Shown piece after piece: positions 36,691 to 49,840 of a stretch of DNA of 64,000 bases. The notes beneath the pieces are model-generated. The model was not told the origin of the DNA. It made no database searches and saw nothing but the letters and a program-made list of their open reading frames with translations. Source of the stretch: Eucalyptus grandis (Eukaryota; Streptophyta; Magnoliopsida; Myrtales; Myrtaceae); NCBI RefSeq assembly GCF_016545825.1, contig NC_052613.1, positions 37,707,790 through 37,771,789 on the forward strand. Reading direction: 5' to 3'. The position numbers and the translations under genes are program-made. The number at the start of each line of letters is the position of its first letter. Position 1 is the first letter of the stretch.

Positions 36691-38470
36691 TCGATTCAAA
36701 ATCTCGAGTTTACATGTCTATAAAGAGTATAGAAAATTGTAGAAAAATACGCGTGTGATATCGATTGGACGATGACGATAGCGGCGTCTTCCATCATCTC
36801 ATTACATCCATTCATAACATATCAATAGCAAGACTTTCTCATCTCCTTCCAAAGCTTTACAGACGATGGTGATGGCGATGTCTTCCGAGCGACGGAGCGA
36901 GAGCGACGCTCTAACAAATCTCCCATTCATATCTCCCGAGCAAAAAGCGTTTACCACCAATTTGTCGGTGCCCTCCCCTCCGCAGGTTCCTCTCCCTCGA
37001 GCTCGTACTTTTAAATTTTTTATTTTCACTTTTTTAATGAAGTCATAGTTATTTTTTCACGTTTGTATCACTTTTCTTAACGACGAAAAAGATAATTTAA
37101 GGAAAATTAATTTTTTACCCAAAAAGAGTAGTCGCCTTTGGATAGGACCAATATTTTTTAGAACAATCCGTGTCTACAACACCCGGTTAAATGCATTTGA
37201 AATGAACTTAATCATAATTGCGACATGACTACATGTTGACATTTTCAGTCCATTCATGGTATATTCGGACATTTAATTTGAATATTAATATATGTATCAT
37301 CCATACCGACACATATAGACGGATGATTCTATTACTTCATTCCCCCTAAAAAAAAGAAGATTGTTTTTTCCATGCCAAAGGAGTTGGTGAAAGTAAAAGA
37401 ATCGCTGTTAAAAGAAATTATTAATCATCTAATTTCTTAGTTACTTGTTAGTGACTTATCGACATTTTCATTAAATACCAATTGTTTTGACAGAATGCAA
37501 ATTACTAATTGTTCTTGTCTTTTATTAACTTTTGTTTGCCTTTTTCACTAGCGTCTTAAAAGTACAAACTCTCATTAAAATTTCCAATCTCTATTTAAGC
37601 AACTTACCAAGTTTTTTTTCTCATTAAATTACCGTCACGTTTTGGGCTACCCACTATCATTTGCGTTACTTATCAATTTTTATTTTTCTTTCTTTCAAAC
37701 GTCTTAAATTTATCAACTCTTATATAAATTAATCAATTTTTATAGTCAGTTTTTCTCGCATCAGGTTGTCCATTAGTGTTGGTTTATCAATTCTTATTTA
37801 TATTTCTTTACCCACTTTTTATTTCATTTATTTTAATTTATCAATTTTTTTAATCTGCCAATTTCCACTTGTCTGACTGTTAAACTTGCCAATTAGTTTT
37901 AGAGATAACCAACCTTAAATAAATGTACGGTATACACCATGTATATCATATATCAAGCCAGATAAATTCTTCATTTTTCTTTTTCATACTTTGAAATTAT
38001 AAAAAAAAAAACTCTTTTCACAGTACATAATCATTTCATTAAAAGGTGATTGACTTGCTTTTTTACGATGTAAGTCTAAAGATCGGGAGAATTAGTCACG
38101 TCAGGAAATGTCTTTTTTCTTGAGAAATAAAATTCTGAAAAACATAAATTGGACTTTAATGGAATAAGACTACATAATATCATACCATATAAAAAGACTT
38201 CCCTTTCGCACCCTCCCTTTTCCTCTTTCGATCCCTCTTGAAGCTCCAACGATGTAAATAAATGGTACTGGGCAAGAAACGTGACATCTCATCCTATCCC
38301 AACCCAGCCCCACAATTATTGCATATCTCGCGCTGGTATAATGGTGCCTCGTATAAGACTCCAGTTATGTCCCGGTCCATGAAAATTCAGTAAGTAGCCA
38401 GCGGCGAGATTACAGGCCACGAGATCTCACAGAACCAGCTTCTCTCTCTCTCTCTCACGTTCTCTGTGTG
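36690..38470. other. AT-rich spacer with one small GC-richer patch
   Basis: Mostly AT-rich. A GC-richer patch at 36866-37010 could encode MSSERRSESDALTNLPFI on the plus strand and might be a fragment of a first exon, but I do not recognise it and found no partner exon. Around 37440-37900 there are repeated phrases of the type TTACCAATTTTTATTTTTC. A pyrimidine run sits near 38442-38462. Confidence 0.35.
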
Positions 38471-38472
38471 TG

Positions 38473-38831
38473 AGTAAAATCAGCTTCTCTTGCTGTTTTC
38501 TTGATTGCGTACGGTCTTGTCTCTCAGCCCTTTTCTTTGGTATCTTGTCCCCAAAGATGTCAATCAAAAAAATGGGTGTGTTTCTTGATGGCCTCCCTCA
38601 ACTTGTTTGCACTTTGCAGTCGTTTTCAGTTGATGTTTTCTTTTCTATGTGAAATAAATCAGCCTCTCTTGCTGTTTTCTTGCGTGCTACGGTCTTGTCC
38701 CTCAGCCTTTTCTCTTTGGTATCTTGTCATAAAAACATGTCGATACAAAAAATGGGTGTGTTTCTTCATCACCTCCGTCAATTTGTTTGCACTTTGCAGT
38801 CGTTTTCAGGTGATGTTTTCTTTTCGATGTC
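38473..38831 (+). repeat. ~179-bp tandem duplication in the leader of the pectin acetylesterase gene
   Basis: Two head-to-tail copies (38473-38651 and 38652-38831) share TCTCTTGCTGTTTTCTTG, TCAGCC..TTTTCT, AAAATGGGTGTGTTTCTT and TTGCACTTTGCAGTCG, at a spacing of 179 bp. It lies 300-670 bp before the start codon of the pectin acetylesterase gene, so it may be a duplicated untranslated exon or promoter block. Confidence 0.8.
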
Positions 38832-39147
38832 GGTCACCGACTGCATTCGATGGCACACTGGTCTTTGCCAGAGAGTTCCTCTACATAAATATCTGGTTCA
38901 AAACAAGGGACCGCCAATTTTCTGCCACTGTATCTCACTTGCTGCTATCACTGTTACAACACGACATTACTTCTCTCTCTGTCTGCCTGTCTCTCTCTCC
39001 AGCTCAAAAGCAAGTGAAAATATTAAAAAAAGCCTGTGCTCTTAAATGAGCGGTTGGATATTTCCTTATATAAAGCAACGCGAGTTCACTCTCTCCTGTA
39101 TGTGTATTTTGTTTCAGAGTGAGAATCATAGCGTTCGGCGGAAAGAG

Positions 39148-42100
39148 ATGAAGCCTTTTGGCTCTGTGATGTTCATGGCATTGGTGTTTATGAATTGGGC
39201 AAATGGTGACGCCGAATATGGCATCAGTGGGAGGCCATTGATGGTGGGTCTTACTCTTATTTATGGTGCTGCTGCCAAGGTGCAGGTAGAGAGAGTTCTT
39301 GCTTTGATATTTTTATTTTGAAGTTTGAATTTCAAATACCTTTTTCTTTTTATATCGTTCGAAGAATTAAAAAATTTGTAGGTAAAGCAAAAACCCCTTA
39401 CCCATCTCAAAGGTTCCCTTTGCTAGTTTTTGGTTTGTGTCTCTGTTTTGGTGCTTCAAGCTTGGGAAATATGTTTGCAAGTTGCTCCACTTCTTGTTTA
39501 GAGGGGAAAAAATTGCATGCAACTGGAATTGTTGATGCTTTGGTTGCCTGTGAAAGTAACTAGCTTAGGATCAGTTCGTGATTAGATTGAATTTACATGA
39601 TGCTGCATTGTTGACGACTAGTTGAATTTACATGAAATCAATGACGCGTGTGCGCGCGCCCACCTATAAATGGATTGTTTTTACATGAATTTAAACATGA
39701 ATTGTGCAGTCTGTCTTGATGGGAGCTTACCAGGTTATCACCTCCACCGAGGATACGGATCGGGTGCTAATAGTTGGCTCATTCAGTTGGAGGTATGTCA
39801 TTATCCCTCCACAGAGCAGTAATGGGGTAGCTCTTTTCCCCCACGGAATCACTATTGTGGTTTGTCAATTCAGCAACTTGTTGATACAGATCCATATTGT
39901 CCTTTTGCATTAATTCGGGCGGCAAGTTCATTTTTATTGGTCTGCTAGATTTTTTCTGCCTTACCAGTTGCTCTCATTGTTGAAAGAGACTAGGTTGGTA
40001 GTGCTTTGACAGAGTTGAGTGTGGTTTGATGGTCGAAGCATGAACTTTGAGTTGGAAATGTATTGGTTGGCATAACGGATATTTTGGTGCTTCTTCTGCA
40101 CTAGATTTGGAGTGTTTTATTAGTATTAGGCTTAATAATTCAGCCAATTGTCCGAGCAGCATTCGATAGATTTACGCATGAGTTTATGAACATTGGTTCA
40201 CAAGCAAAGACATTCATGTGAATTTTCCCAATTTAGAGCCTCTGTGATACCAATTTCAATTCTTACTGCGGATGATAGGGAGGAGGATGGTGTGATACAA
40301 TCAGAAACTGTGTTTACCGTAAGAAGACACGCCGTGGTTCGTCCACATACATGGAGCGGCAGATTCCCTTTACTGGGATATTGAGCAACAAAGCTGCTGA
40401 AAATCCTGGTTATTTCTGAATACCATCTTTAGTTTGTCTAACATCCAACTCTTTTTAAGTGTTCTGTCTGTCTCTCTTCTCTTGTCACATGAGTTACTTA
40501 TTAGCAATTCTGGATTCGAATATAACCCTTGCAGATTTTTTCAATTGGAACAGAGTCAAAATCCGTTACTGTGACGGAGCTTCTTTTAGTGGGGACAGTC
40601 AAAATCAGGTCAGTACAAACGTTTGAGCATGCAAATCTTCAGATTTAGCTTCAGCATGGTGAATTCATAATATTCCAGATGATATTGCTTTTGATTGCGA
40701 ATGTTGAGAATGTCCTTTTACCTTTTCTAAGAACACAAATTTTGAAAAACAAACAAATAGAATTTATATATATGTGCACCACTGCTAATTCATATTCTGT
40801 TTTTGAATGATTTTTTCTGCAATGTGCGAGCAAACATTGCAAACAATTTGACATTCAAAGTAAACTATTTGCAAATGTGTCTGTAGATGGACAAATTTGT
40901 AAATACAGATTTACAAAAATCTCAATTTTACATCTTCTAAGTTCTACGTTTTTCCTATTTTGTGTGTGTTTACTGAGAACAAAATGCCATTTGCTGCCTA
41001 GTAGCTCTATTTAAGCCCTTACCAACTTATCAAAATTTAAATTTTATGTCTGCTTTCTATCTCAAGCTGTTATTGCCTGTTCTTTTGTGTCCTCATTTGC
41101 CTGAAGTTTCATAGGCTTAACTTCTCTGCTGCATAAGCTCTTATTGGACTTTGCTCCTTTGACTAGACTATTGAGGGAATCAAATTCGTTTTCTCATACA
41201 TAACGTCTATTTGGGTTTCTTATGCAAGTCATCATTTATACTCATTGACACTATCACACCAGTGGCTTAGTGAGAAATTTCTTCCATGTATTTGTGATCT
41301 CAGGCAGCACAATTATATTTTCGAGGACAACGCATTTGGTCAGCTGCAATGGAAGAGTTGATGTCGAAAGGAATGCGCTATGCTAATCAGGTTCTCATGA
41401 AGCATCTTGATAAGTCATTTTTCCTTCCTTCTTGCACTTATTCTGAAGCCTTTGTCCTTCTGCTTTTCTGTTCTTCTTTGTCCTACTTATTTGTCTTTTG
41501 GTATTCTAGGCTCTTCTTTCTGGGTGTAGTGCGGGCGGCGTGGCTTCTATACTGCACTGCGATGAATTCCGAAATCTTTTCTCTGGTTACACAAGAGTCA
41601 AGTGCCTCAGTGACGGTGGAATGTTCCTCGACGCGTAATTACAGTCTCCGACTTTTTTCGTCTCTACAGTTGTAGATCTTTACTTTGCTCCCAAATGCTT
41701 GTGCTGATTTTGTCGCAAAATTTCAGGATGGATGTGTCGGGGAGGCGCACTTTAAGAAGGATGTTCAGAGGAGTGGTTAACCTACAGGTGCCCTTTTTGT
41801 GGTTCTTCCATTATTGCATAAAATAGCTTTCCACTTTGAAGATGGGCCTAACCATTCATTATGTCTCATGAACAAATCAGCTCTTTTTGCTGGTAAAATA
41901 GAATCATGCTCATGGACCAAAAAGTTAAAGCATGAGAGATAATCATCTGTGCTAAAAATATAGTCAACGAGGTTGTAAAGAACTGGGCTGTGATTGTTAC
42001 CTTTTTCCTGGAATTTCGGAACACGTTGAACTGTCGGACGGCTGTGATTCGTATTCACACATTAGCCCTGTGTTTTATTTCCCTGTGCATTTTTGTATTG

Positions 42101-43255
42101 CTCGTTCTCTTGGATTGTACTTAGGATTGGCGACATCATACTCAGGAAACAGCGGATTTCTGTGTTTTTACAGGGAGTTCAAAAGAACCTTCCGGGGAGC
42201 TGTACCAATCGTCTGAATCCTACCTTAGTAATTTTCCTTCTCTTGTTTTTTCACACATGTTGGTTCCGTGATTGATATCGTGATACCGTCATTCAAATGT
42301 TTCCCTCCTTTTCCAGTGCTTCTTTCCACAGCATCTGATTGGCACTGTCAAGACTCCCTTGTTTCTCGTGAATGCAGCTTACGATACCTGGCAGGTATGT
42401 CCCATTTTTAAAACAAGTTTTCTGATTCGACCAAACCTTTCTATTTGTATTTTGTTCTCTCTTGTTTAATATGTGCTCCGATGCGCGTCCTCACAGATGA
42501 TTGAGGACTAGTTCATCAGGTCACTATAGTAGTCTGCCTCCACGAACTTCTGTTTCCTAAATGATTTTCATCGGTTTAATCAGGTCTTGGCAAGCCTAGC
42601 TCCTCCATCGGCTGATCCTCGTGGCTACTGGAGTCGATGCAGAAAGAACCATGCCTATTGTACCGCCCCACAGATTAATTTTCTGCAAGGTCTGCTCGGA
42701 TAATGTCATTGCCGTCTTCGCAATTTTCTCCTTTTCCCTCATCATACAATGTTGGAAGAATGAATGCTCTCTAGTATGCATCATTTCAGCTGGCTTCAAT
42801 CGCTTGAAACACAATAACTTGAGCTTTATTGCATGATGTATCCGACAATGCAGATTTTCGGTATCAAATGCTGAGAGCCCTCACCAGCTTCTCGAGGTCC
42901 AGCAAGAACGGACTCTTCATAAATTCTTGCTTCTCTCATTGCCAGACCGAGAGGCAGGACACATGGTTTGCCCCCGTGTCGCCTCACATTAGAAACAAGG
43001 TACTTATAACTTTGACTCGCGATACGATCTCTTTTAATTCAATTGCAGCATACACGTTGAACAAAATCACACAATCTGCACACCAATATCCGCCTCTTAG
43101 TTTTGGATTATTAACTGCATTGTTCATGCATCGGGTGTCGGCGGCAGGGCATCGCAGAGTCGGTCGGGAACTGGTATTTCAATCGAGGCGGCGCCAAGGC
43201 CATCGACTGTCCCTACCCTTGCGACAATACCTGCCACAATCTGGTGTTCCGCTGA
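39148..43255 (+). CDS. Pectin acetylesterase, CE13 family (12 exons, one base missing in exon 1)
   Basis: These secreted enzymes remove acetyl groups from pectin in the cell wall. Exons: 39148-39285, 39710-39792, 40279-40408, 40535-40608, 41304-41390, 41510-41634, 41727-41787, 42174-42227, 42317-42394, 42584-42689, 42854-42999 and 43148-43255, all GT-AG with matching phases, about 396 residues. The start [17 protein letters not shown] gives a signal peptide. Family signatures are all present: [39 protein letters not shown], the nucleophile GCSAGG in exon 6, the region with VNAAYDTWQ, and the end [17 protein letters not shown]. At about 39280 the family word KGAVCLDG needs one more G: GCCAAGGTGCAG should be GCCAAGGGTGCAG. 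As written, exon 1 joins exon 2 out of frame. An untranslated first exon ending before 39118 is possible. Confidence 0.93.
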
Positions 43256-43880
43256 CCGAGTCACCGTCTGTCAGCCTACGACATGCTGTTACTCTCGATT
43301 CATATCCGGGCGAATCAACTGTACATTGCCAAAGGGGATAAGAGAGCTTGCTGAAAGCGGGTTCAGGGATCAGCAGCCAGCTGATGCATTGATGATTCGA
43401 ACGCCTCGTTTGATGAACACACTAAGATTCGTGGCCATGTGGGTCTCTCTCCATTTAAGAACTTCTGTATTCGGAAGGACCTGTACACAAGATTCGATCA
43501 CCGCCGATTTACTCTTACTTATGGCGGAGCTATCGTATTCGTCGGAGCTGGCAAGAGCTTGATGCCATCGTCGGCTATCCGTTTGATGCATGGAATAGTC
43601 GATTTCGGATTACTCATGAGCCCACTTCTAAGTAAATTCATGTTATAATTCTTTATTATAATTAGTAATTTTTTTCCATAACACTTTATTTTTTAAGAAA
43701 AGGAAAACATATCGAGCCAAAACCGGTCATTCCTCTTCGTTTGCCCAAAGGTTTAAAACCGTCCATCTTTTTTTTTTTTTTATTTTCCATGATGACCTCT
43801 TTTTTATATATCCGTGAAATCATTTTTCAGGAAAATAATTAATGTTTCTTACAACAACCAATTGATGTTGACTCAACTTT
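43256..43880. other. 3' flank of pectin acetylesterase and spacer
   Basis: The first few hundred bases should hold the 3' UTR. A T-run lies near 43770-43782. No further gene is supported. Confidence 0.4.
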
Positions 43881-44830
43881 TTCATTGCATTAGCAACCTC
43901 TTCAATTTGCTCTGAGAGCATTGCAAACCCTATCATCCTTGTTAGTGGCATGACTTTGCTTTCTATTAAATCTTGAAGGATCTTCTATTCCTTTCTTAGT
44001 ATTGTCATTGCTATCATCTAATTTAGTTGAGAAGTCCACATTCCCCAAAGGAGGCAAGTCGATGTCTCCAAATTGTCCAGCCACCAAAGTGAGTTCACCG
44101 TACATCTCGATTTTCTTGTTCAAGTACTTGCCATGGGTAGGTTGTACCTACAAAAAAAATCACAAAAAAACAAGAATCTAAATAGGTGGATTTGCTAGTT
44201 ATGATTATAGTAACTTTTGCAATCTGCTTATCATCTATGTCCTAGTTTTTTTATATGTAAAGAGCATATGATGTATAAGCAAACAAAAGCATAGCAGCCT
44301 CCAATTCCTACATGTCTCAACATGCTTCATGCATAATAAAGCTCTTGAATCAAAATTTCTAGCTGCTTGAATATAACAAATTGTAGCATATCAAGGTACA
44401 TAAACACAACTTGCAATTTTTGGATAACAAATGCTAAGAGTATTAAGTTATATTGAAATCTGAAAAAGCCATTACCATTATTTCTTCATCAAAGACTTCC
44501 TTTCGAACAACAGTGACCATTTTCAAATTGTGGTCCCATCGAAATTCACTCTTAACCTGCAAATTTTGGATGATAGGCCAATTATTTTAAATAGTTCTAA
44601 GATAGTTGTCCCCATGATTAGGCTCACATTCAGTCCCAAATTTCTCATTTATAGCTTGAGCAACTCGAACAAGGAAGATGGTTTAAAGATGGTTGAGGGT
44701 TTGTTCCCCTTGAAAGCCTCATAAGCTAATATCTCTAAAAACATACGCTCTATAGGTCCTGACCATATGAAATGCTTGGTCTTCCCTTCTCTAGTCTTGC
44801 CCATTGCTACATTATTGGACATGTCCTACA
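43880..44830 (-). pseudogene. Myb/SANT-like ORF1 protein of a PIF/Harbinger transposon, degenerate
   Basis: The minus strand encodes fragments in the order expected for the Myb/SANT-like DNA-binding protein that travels with plant Harbinger elements: KHFIWSGPIERMFLEILAYE near 44770, SFVRVAQAINEKFG near 44650, NNWPIIQNLQVKSEFRW near 44550, then EIMVQPTHGKYLNKKIEMY near 44110-44160 across what may be an intron. The tail LPPLGNVDFSTKLDDSNDN (about 44000-44070) follows. Known family partners bind the transposon ends with the transposase. Frame interruptions make it non-functional as read. A related host gene of the L10-interacting MYB type is an alternative but less likely given the adjacent transposase. 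Confidence 0.6.
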
Positions 44831-45049
44831 TAAGAAATTGTGACAAACAAAGAATGACACAAGAATAGACATCATTTGACTAATGAGACAAGAAAACATC
44901 ACATTGATATAGAGTAGTAAATCAAGTTCACATTTACAAGAACTCCAATCACAAAGTAGTAATCTATACTTCATGTCACATTAAAAACATCAAACAACTT
45001 CTAAAAAGAATACAATTACTAAACATTCATTCTATGCTTACTATAATTA

Positions 45050-46330
45050 TCCTACATTAAATGTGCAATACTATCTCTTTTTGTTGCCCACTCTCTGTTT
45101 TCCTCCCTCTTCTCTTTGTGTTTGTTGATGTCTTCTTTCTTGACTTTGAGATTTGACTTTTACATTTAATTCTTTTATAAAGGGATCATAAGGGTCAACT
45201 CCTATAATGAAGTTATGTAAAATGCAATATGCTAAGACTACATCAACTTGAGTATCAGAAGACCAAAAGGGTTTGGCATCCGATACACGAAAATGCCTTT
45301 TTAGGACCCCAAATGCCCTTTATACTGCAGACCGTAAAGATGAATAGCGATGATTAAACAACTCTTTCTCATTCTCAATTTTAGTGATCACTAAACTACC
45401 TCTTGTGATATTGAACTCCATGATATGGAGAAATTATTCCCGATTGGATGCCGTATCCGGTATCAACAAGATAATATTTACCTACCAATTTTATATAAAG
45501 TTTTAACAACATGTTTCAGGAAAGTTTGGTATAAATTTTATAGAAAGTATGGAATAGTCTATTCATTCCTCGAGGCCTTGAAAGTGCATTTGTAAGAATA
45601 TGAGAATCATGTGCCATACCTTCCCAAATGGCCAACACATAAATGAAATTTAAATCAAAAGTAACAATTGCAAGAACATTTTGTGTTGTTTTCTCTTTTT
45701 GACCTCGAACCTAGAATTTCTAGGAGAACCGACACATGAGTACCATCAAGAGCTTCAATACAATCCTAATGTACTCAATAAATAAGTAAATGTAACAACA
45801 TACTATCAAAATGAGGTTCGTGACATTTGTCATATTACATATCTTAAAGTACGGATAAAATCTTCTACTCTTGGATATTGTCAAGGGTGTAGTGCCATCC
45901 GATGGTCTTATAACATGTTTATATAATTTTAGAATTGCTTGCAAGACAATTCTAAAGTATTGACGAATGGTCTCAATAGACCGATTGAACTTTGGCTCTA
46001 CCACTCTTAACCTCACATTATGCCCTAAAATATGGCAAAGAGCTAGCAATTGCTCTTTGATTGACATATTTACCATTTCGTGCAACCAATTATTTGACCC
46101 AAGAACTCTACACAATTCAAAGAAAACTTATGATCTCATAGGTATTTGATTGACACAATTAGTACTCACAAATGTAAAACAAGGTTCATGGATAACTCTC
46201 TCTCAAAATCTCTTTTCCCTGTGGCACTCTAGTTATCTCACTACTAAAACCTTCATCCTTCATTACTAAAATGCCATTATTAACACAGCTGCACCCATTA
46301 TTGCACCATTAACATCATCATTTTCCATCT
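45050..46330 (-). pseudogene. PIF/Harbinger transposase (HARBI1-like), degenerate
   Basis: The N-terminal helix-turn-helix region reads MVNMSIKEQLLALCHILGH and FNRSIETIRQYFRIVLQAIL (about 45900-46085). After a probable intron (about 45750-45835) come DCIEALDGTHV, with the first catalytic Asp, IWEGMAHDSHIL near 45620, with the second, and YYLVDTGYGIQSGIISPYHGVQYH near 45410-45480. The C-terminus has SSDTQVDVVLAYCILHNFIIGVDPYDPF near 45170-45270. Several stops and shifts interrupt it (around 45390 and 45540). It pairs with the Myb/SANT ORF next to it. Terminal repeats of the whole element could not be fixed. Confidence 0.75.
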
Positions 46331-46928
46331 ATGAGCAACAATAAGAATTTTTATTGAGCTAGTCAAGACAAATATTTCATCTCAAAGGTAAACCCAATGG
46401 CAAACATTCACAAGAGATAAAGGAATCGCTAAAAGGATCAGGAATGCTTGTGCAACAACATCACATATGCAAGATAATGGATTCTAAACAACAAGGCTTA
46501 TGAATGATTTCATATTGCAATTAATTATAATCAATGATTTTCTTTATCTCTTGACATTTTAACAAACAAAAGAAAAATAAACAACCTCACAAGAGATTCA
46601 GAGAAAGGTATAAACAGGATCGCAATTTCAGCAAGAATAGAATCAACTCTTGAAGGAACATGTAAACCAAACATTCTACCTAATGGGGCATGATATGTTA
46701 CACATAAAAGCATATATCTTAAGAATGGAACCCTAACAAGTGATAAAATTTGCTCATCAAGCTAGGAAACACTTTCGACCAAAAATAAAAGAAAAGGAAA
46801 CATCAATTGACTTGACTCATCTTGGTAAATTACCGAAGAACATCATAGAAAATTTCGAGCAAATCAACAAAAATTCGAGCAAAAAGGTCAAGTGCTTGGA
46901 TATATTACCTTATATCCCTTATGGTAGG
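46331..46928. other. Spacer flanking the Harbinger remnant
   Basis: AT-rich. It may contain the left terminal region of the transposon, but I see no matching inverted end near 43640-43880. No gene. Confidence 0.3.
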
Positions 46929-47831
46929 TAGGGGTGATCAGGTCCAAGGTGGGTAGGGTCTAAACCTAGACCTTGTAACCGATCTTGTTATAATAGGTTC
47001 CTCTTTTCTGGACCCTATACCCGACCTTATTTGTATTGAACCTTGAATCCAAGCCACCCTATTTTTCCGATTTGGTTCTAGGGTCAACCCCGTTTCCACT
47101 AGAACCTATTTTACAAGCTCTTAATATCCTATATGATTTCGAATTTTATATTAATACGTGAGAAAATAATGTAATCCTCCTAATTTGTATTAAAATATTA
47201 AACACTTGTAATAAATAAATACATGAACTTTTTAATTAAATGAAAATTAAGGATCCATAGGGCTAATTATTATAAATAAAATCATAAGGTAAAGAATTAA
47301 CAACAAACATAGGTCTAATATTAGTCTTATTCCCATAACTACTACATGAAACTACTCATTTATGCAAGCATAACTTCTTCTACAAAAGAGATATTAGGCA
47401 AGCCAATCCATATGATACACAAGAATTTGGCGGCGACGAACACCATTTGTCCATCGGACGGTGCGAGAGGGAGCTGGTGAGGAAGGGAAGCAAGTGAGGA
47501 AGAGGAATGACAAAGGAGGAGTGCCATGTGCATTTGAGAGAGCCAAGAGGAAAAACGTTGTGTGATTGCGAGAGTAAAAATAGAAATCGAGGGGAAAAAA
47601 TGGTTTTGGACCTCTACTTACAAAATCAGTTTGGAAACCAGTTCCAAAATTGGTCCAAGAACCGATTTTCAGGTGGGTAATCACTTGGAACCTATTCTTG
47701 AACATGTTTAAACCGATTCTAAATTTTGGGAACCGGTTCCCATTGGTTTCAATAGGAATCGGTTCACAACCTTGTTTTCTGAGTGGACTGGTCCGGGAAC
47801 CGGGTATACCCGGTTCGGTTGCACACCCCTA
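46929..47831. mobile_element. Short non-autonomous element with hAT-like ends
   Basis: The left end TAGGGGTGATCAGG (46929) and the inverted right end TAGGGGTGTGCAACC (from 47831) match at their tips. The flanks ATGGTAGG (left) and ACGGTGGG (right) agree at six of eight bases, consistent with an old 8-base target duplication of hAT-type elements. The interior near the right end repeats GGAACCGGTT-type words. No transposase domain is seen; a minus-strand frame inside (47394-47705) has no recognised homology. Confidence 0.5.
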
Positions 47832-49380
47832 ACGGTGGGTAAAATCCCCAATTGACCTTGTGGAAAATGGAATCTTTAGGATGTGATTAGTCTTTCTATT
47901 AAATATGGTAGTCAGATTATGAATCGGATTGGGTCGAAAATGGTCCAACTTTAATCGATCAATTTCTATGCAATACAAATTTAAGTACCTATTTCCAATC
48001 TAACTCATATCCAACACATTTTGACTCGACTGATATTCCTAAAATATTTCTATATTTAATTAATTTTAGGAAAATTCATATCCAAAATAAGATGAAAAGC
48101 ATGGAGTGAGCGAACGCAAAATCAAGAGAGTCAAGGGTCTAAAGTAGACATTGTTGTAGATTAAAGTCTAATTTGCCTTCATTTTCTCAAATAAGGAAAT
48201 TGATTAAATTTTATTTCAAATAAGGGTCCGAAATAACTATGTTAATATTGAAGACAACCTAACCTCATTGATTCGTCAAGGATATTTTTGTCCTTTACTT
48301 TTTCCCTTTTTCTTTATTTTTTTCCTTTTCTTTCCTTTTCGCTAGTGGTCGATCTCAAGCGAGGCTGGCCACCAATGATACCCAAAGATGGCTGGGTAAG
48401 GTTTGGCTAGGTGAGGGTTACCCTCAAAAGCCATAGGCGACTCGCCCAAGTCTAGCCAAGGGTCGCCGACCATTGTGCAAGTTTGGCCAAGGGCTTAAAC
48501 CCTCCCTTATATATGGGTGAGGGTTGGTAAGACCTGGGAGATGGTCACAACCCTCTCTTGATCGATCCTCACCTTTGGTCGACAAGGGTTGTCAATCCTC
48601 ATCAAAGTGCCTACGACCCTGCCAGCCATCATCCACGGCCCACTAGTGATGAGGCAATGGCCATAGACCATCCCTTCCACCCATAATTTGTTTCTTTTTA
48701 AAAAAACTTTTAGATTTCTTAATTTTTAATCTAATTTAACTAAATTTTAGATTAAAATTGTCTTTGGACAATAATGCTCTTGATTAGTTGGAATATTTAG
48801 CCAACGTATGAGGGCGTGCCTTCTTTGAAAATGTCATAGCCATTTCAAGCATTTATTTTAAACTATTAAGACTACTTGTGTGTGTGTGTGTTTTTTTTTT
48901 CTTTAAAATAAGATTTACTTAGGGCCCTTTTGAGAAAATGAAAATATTTTAGGAAATTATTTGGAATTTTCCCTGCGAGAAATTAAGAAAGAGTCAAAAG
49001 GAAATTGATAGGGGAACAGAAAGGTGGCGGCCCTGGCGGGGTTACCACGATGATTCTCTACAATCGGACTGCAACCATAGCCATCGTGATCCCTTCGTCC
49101 ACAACGACCACTACAACAGAGAAACAATAGATCGAGATCCATATCTTAAGTTGGAGCTTGTCTTCGAGGGCTGTCCCGACGGCGGTCTCAAATCCGGCAC
49201 GACCAACTGCAAAAGGCGGTCGCGGGCAACACCAAGGGGAGGCAGCTCATGATTATTTGTTTTTTGCCGTGGACAAGGTGAGAGAGAGGATTCAGAAAAA
49301 GAGAGGAAGAAATGTAAAAAATAATTAAGAAAGTGCAAAGAAAATCCACAAAAATTCAAGAAATAACATTTTTTCATTTA
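47832..49380. other. Spacer with old dispersed-repeat material
   Basis: Around 48340-48680 there is a block of GAGGCTGGCCACC, GGCTAGGTGAGGG and GGTCGCCGACC words, similar in style to the GC-rich core of the MITE at 34945-35120. A (TG)n run followed by poly-T lies at 48880-48900. No gene is supported. Confidence 0.4.
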
Positions 49381-49389
49381 AAAGAAATG

Positions 49390-49840
49390 GTTAATACCTT
49401 GGAAAATCTTAAACTGATATGATTATGACAAATTTACTTTAAACTAATTTTTTTGACCACTTAAAAATCTAAACCGATATACTCGTGATAAATTTACCCC
49501 AAGTGACCACAAAAATCCCAAATCAATACATTAGTGATAAATTTACTCCAAATTAATTTGTTCAATCACCTCAAATCCCAAATCGGTATATTTATAATAA
49601 ATATATTATGTTAAATTGGATTAATAACACAAAAAAATCACAAAAATAATACAACTGTGATAAACATATAGTAAAATTCCAAACTAGTACACTAATCTAC
49701 CGTCACATGTCATCCAACTTAGTAAATTTAACGAAAATTATGGTAAATTGTTACAAATGTACCCATTTGAGATAAATTTGTTTGTGATTTTTTATGATCG
49801 TAAATTTATCACGGACATATCGGTTTAGAGTTTTCAAATA
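49390..49840. repeat. Degenerate short-period repeat before COG4
   Basis: Phrases like GATAAATTTACCCCAA, AAATCCCAAATCAATACA and AAACTGATATGATTATGA recur with an irregular period of about 60-70 bp. It is non-coding and AT-rich. Confidence 0.55.

Noticed and set aside
43326..43648. Frames after the pectin acetylesterase stop codon
   Set aside because: They lie in the expected 3' UTR and do not continue the family. The true end [10 protein letters not shown] is at 43255.
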